Part shown: piece after piece, positions 61,587-64,000 of the stretch
Layout of the letters: every line of letters begins with the position of its first letter
Position numbering within the stretch: the stretch's first letter is position 1
Source: Fasciolopsis buskii
Lineage: Eukaryota; Platyhelminthes; Trematoda; Plagiorchiida; Fasciolidae
DNA: 64,000 nucleotides
Assembly (NCBI GenBank): GCA_008360955.1
Contig: LUCM01005693.1
Coordinates: forward strand, 38,375-102,374
Direction of reading: 5' to 3'
Translations under genes and position numbers: made by a program
Notes under the pieces: model-generated
The model's database searches: none
What the model was told of the DNA's origin: nothing
The model's input: the letters and a program-made list of their open reading frames with translations, nothing else

Positions 61587-61877
61587 TTCCCGTTGATTAT
61601 TCAGGACTATGAAGTGATCACACTTACTACGGTATCCACGCAGCAGTCCGGTCCTGGACACATCGCGCAAGTCGACGATTTTGACTGCTTCGGTCAGCTA
61701 CGGATGTTCCTCTTTGGACTGGATAAATTCACTTCAACACAAACCAAACAAAATGAGTTCAATCCGTTCATATATGTGTTTCACAACGTAAACTATCATG
61801 TTAATGTGTCCGTTAATAAAGGCAATGGGAGCAACCCTGGTGATGCATTGCGAATTGCAACTTGGAAAAGAATTTAA
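61587..61877 (+). CDS. Possible coding exon, unknown protein
   Basis: The acceptor is one of the best in the window: a long pyrimidine tract ending TTCATTCTTGCCTCAG at 61,586. The frame then runs 96 codons to TAA at 61,875-61,877. The composition is protein-like (VDDFDCFGQLRMFLFGLDKF; NPFIYVFHNVNYHV). A possible donor (CACAAC|GTAAAC) at 61,788 would shorten it. No family is recognised. Confidence 0.35.
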   Translation, partial: FPLIIQDYEVITLTTVSTQQSGPGHIAQVDDFDCFGQLRMFLFGLDKFTSTQTKQNEFNPFIYVFHNVNYHVNVSVNKGNGSNPGDALRIATWKRI

Positions 61878-63859
61878 AGACAATATCGATGAGAGATAAA
61901 AGGATGAGCTTTAAGGTTTCAATCATAAAAATCATTTGCTTTCACAGGGCTAGATCATTATTGTCTAGACAAATCTAGGCGATACACTGCTTTCCGCCAA
62001 GAATAACCAAAAAGGCAACTGCTTTTGAAATGTGGGATTTCTATTTTTCTGAGGTTGTCCCAGAAACTGAATAAATTTATTCACATTGCATGCATCAATG
62101 TCTGTGAAATATTTTCTTAAATTGGTTAAGGAGCGCACCTTAGCCAATGTTGATATGACGACCAAAAGGTCACAGCTTTTCACTTGATTGAACAGCTGGA
62201 AAATCAATATACCCGAGTCAGCATTGTCCTCTTCGAATCTCACTAAATCAACGCTACCAAGTATTTGAATTTATCTGCCGGTTGAGACCGGAAAGATCAC
62301 GTGACAGAAGCATAGGTCAGTGCAAGTGAACTGACTATAATATTCACATAAATCGTGTTAATTTATCAACTGTCCCCAATTAGCCCCATTCTGTCCGTTC
62401 CATAATAATCCACTTATTACGTTTCCGGGTTGACTAGTCACTATGTCTGTGATAACCAAGCAGTGCAACTTTGATATGGCAAGTTTTGAGACGGTTTGTG
62501 ACGTTCGCAGTTCCGCACACAAATATACTCAAGGTCACAAAGTCGCAGTCCTTGTCTTGTAAACTGAGCAGTTTATGTATTCATCCAGTGCGCGCTAAGA
62601 CAGGACTTTCCGAGATGCAACTTATCTTTGTTTAAAATAAATACTTCTGTTTGACTGAACTAGTGCTGAGAAGCAAGATGCGAAAACCTTAGACTGTTGT
62701 GGTGGCAATGTGAGAATATCATCGGACTGTAAGACAGGCAAGTCGACAGACAACGAACAAAGATAACTGTCACGAATCCTCATTGGAACGTAGAGGCCGC
62801 TAAAGGATGGATTTAATCCGCTGTGTTTGATTTTCCTGTCGCGTGTTGTGTAAGTTTACTTACACCTGCGTCTTATATTCGCAGATGACCCATTAGTTCA
62901 ACCTAATAGCCATCACTTGGATAGCAAATACAGCAAGGTTATCACTTAAGTAGATAGCATCTAAGTGCTTAAGTGAATGCAAAATTTTGAACCAATTCTC
63001 AAAATCCCAGCCAGACTAAAAAAGCTCGTACGAAGAAGAGCAATGAGCGATTCATAACTTTGTGCATCTGAGTGCCTCAACTCAACTGTGTGTTGTGTGT
63101 TAACCTTGAAACACCGGTCAGGCACGATTGTTTATTGAATGTAATGAGGTCGTGTGTACTTTGCCGGTGGGCACAGAGAACAAGAGAAATCGACAGTTTT
63201 TAATGTGAATAACAAATCAGTAGCCGTGATTGTGAGAACTGAATAGTAGCAGTATACGAAGTCTGAAGGTTGTATTAGGCCGGTACTCCATTTTCATGCA
63301 CTGTATGTTAGTAGATATGGTTACGTTCCGCATTCGCTGCCGAAGTTTCTAAATTAAAGACTCATCATGGTTACAAGGGAAACGATTTATAATTGCTTCT
63401 CAGCCCAATTATGTGCAGGCCGAAAATGTTGGCATGCACCCAGCTTATTCTTATTCAACAATCATTCAATGCCCGGTGGGCATACCGACAGGAATTTAAA
63501 AATGAATTTATGTTAATCAGCATTCATCAGGCCTCCGGATAGCTTTGTGTCACTGTAGGTGCAAATCCTAATCTCGGCCTAGATTTACATTTTGTATTAT
63601 ATTGGCATGTGCAAATATCGACGGTTGAATATTATTCAACATGTTTTGTACATTGCCCCGAAATCGTCAGAAGATTTGTAGACAGCGACTTTAAGCAGTG
63701 ACCTAGGTGGATCCTGCCAGTGTCGATCAGGCGAACTGTGGATAACAATGAACGGGCAAGTGGATCATTACTGCGCCGATCTCGTCGTGACCTGATAAAT
63801 TAAAAGACCACATGCTGAAACCGATTACGTTCCTCCAAGTGCATATCATATATACTGGT
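61878..63859. other. No recognisable gene or repeat
   Basis: A 92-codon minus-strand frame at 61,965-62,243 is not recognised and lacks clear splice sites. Nothing else was seen. Confidence 0.4.
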
Positions 63860-64000
63860 GGATATGCAGTGCTGATGATTCCTAACAAGGATGAAACAGC
63901 TGTACAGTGCTTCCATGGTTTCTTTATGGTGAGTTGAGTGATGATATCACATGGTGAATTATTTCATGTAAACATTCAATCTCCTACTACTAAAATGTAT
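63860..64000 (+). mobile_element. Hammerhead/tRNA-like retroposon, copy I (5'-truncated)
   Basis: The ribozyme and tail part of the retroposon continue to the window edge, where the sequence reads CTCCTACTACTAAAATGTAT, the junction type seen between units C and D. The tRNA-like head is absent. It holds the best-preserved hammerhead core of the window. Confidence 0.85.
63861..63915 (+). ncRNA. Hammerhead ribozyme motif (type I, palindromic helix III)
   Basis: Core elements in order: stem I strand GCAGTG (63,866-63,871), CTGATGA (63,872-63,878), a stem II hairpin TTCCT-AACA-AGGAT (63,879-63,892), and GAAA (63,893-63,896). Then comes the palindrome ACAGCTGT (63,896-63,903), cleavage-site base A at 63,904 (GUA triplet), and second stem I strand CAGTGC (63,905-63,910). 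Stem I has one mismatch, and the stem II base pair next to the core is U-U. Helix III is self-complementary without a loop, so efficient cleavage would need two copies pairing, as described for the small dimeric hammerheads of animal satellite and retroposon RNAs. All invariant core bases are present. Confidence 0.72.

Noticed and set aside
1..64000. CRISPR arrays, bacterial operons, rRNA genes
   Set aside because: No regularly spaced direct repeats, no Shine-Dalgarno-led gene strings and no rRNA-like sequence were found. The content is eukaryotic.

Overview
The window looks like nuclear DNA from a parasitic flatworm, most likely a digenean trematode. The basis is the repeat content, not any single-copy gene. 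There are several decayed RTE-clade LINEs of the type common in liver and lung flukes, a Ty3/gypsy remnant resembling the CsRn1 group, CR1/Jockey-like LINE remnants, and a short tRNA-headed retroposon that carries a hammerhead-ribozyme motif, as the Smalpha family of schistosomes does. No bacterial operon, complete protein-coding gene, rRNA or functional tRNA was recognised. Most of the window is AT-rich intergenic or intronic sequence. Species assignment is inference.

Layout. 1-5,027: unannotatable, with one possible minus-strand exon (3,551-3,759). 5,028-5,690: head-to-head pair of the hammerhead retroposon. 8,113-8,551: a possible exon with a strong donor. 8,918-9,408: a head-to-tail partial dimer of the retroposon. 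11,356-12,096: two exon-like ORFs with good acceptors. 13,438-17,260: an RTE LINE on the minus strand, interrupted by a second, 5'-truncated RTE copy (15,375-15,945). 19,620-23,650: a block holding two tandem RTE 3' fragments, repeated almost perfectly at 44,827-49,172. 27,039-30,000: a decayed gypsy element that can only be seen by reading across frames. 30,190-33,600: a nearly complete but dead RTE LINE on the plus strand. 37,148-39,500: more hammerhead retroposons, a 330-bp foldback element and TA microsatellites. 39,845-44,648: exon-like ORFs. 42,380-43,990: a CR1/Jockey-like LINE on the minus strand. 49,173-56,990: mostly featureless with two weak exon candidates. 57,000-57,480: a LINE 3' fragment. 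58,148-58,470 and 63,860-64,000: further hammerhead retroposons.

The most interesting system is the short retroposon (about 396 bp full length, at least eight copies or fragments here). It has a conserved segment of about 185 bp, then a tRNA-like head with A and B boxes, then a type I hammerhead core whose helix III is a perfect 8-nt palindrome, then a CTA-type 3' end. One copy (63,866-63,910) keeps all core bases. Three copies share the same double substitution, which should kill the ribozyme. The near-identical duplication at 44.8-49.2 kb contains a single N flanked by a 335-bp direct repeat and a burst of small indels, so part of it may be an assembly artefact.
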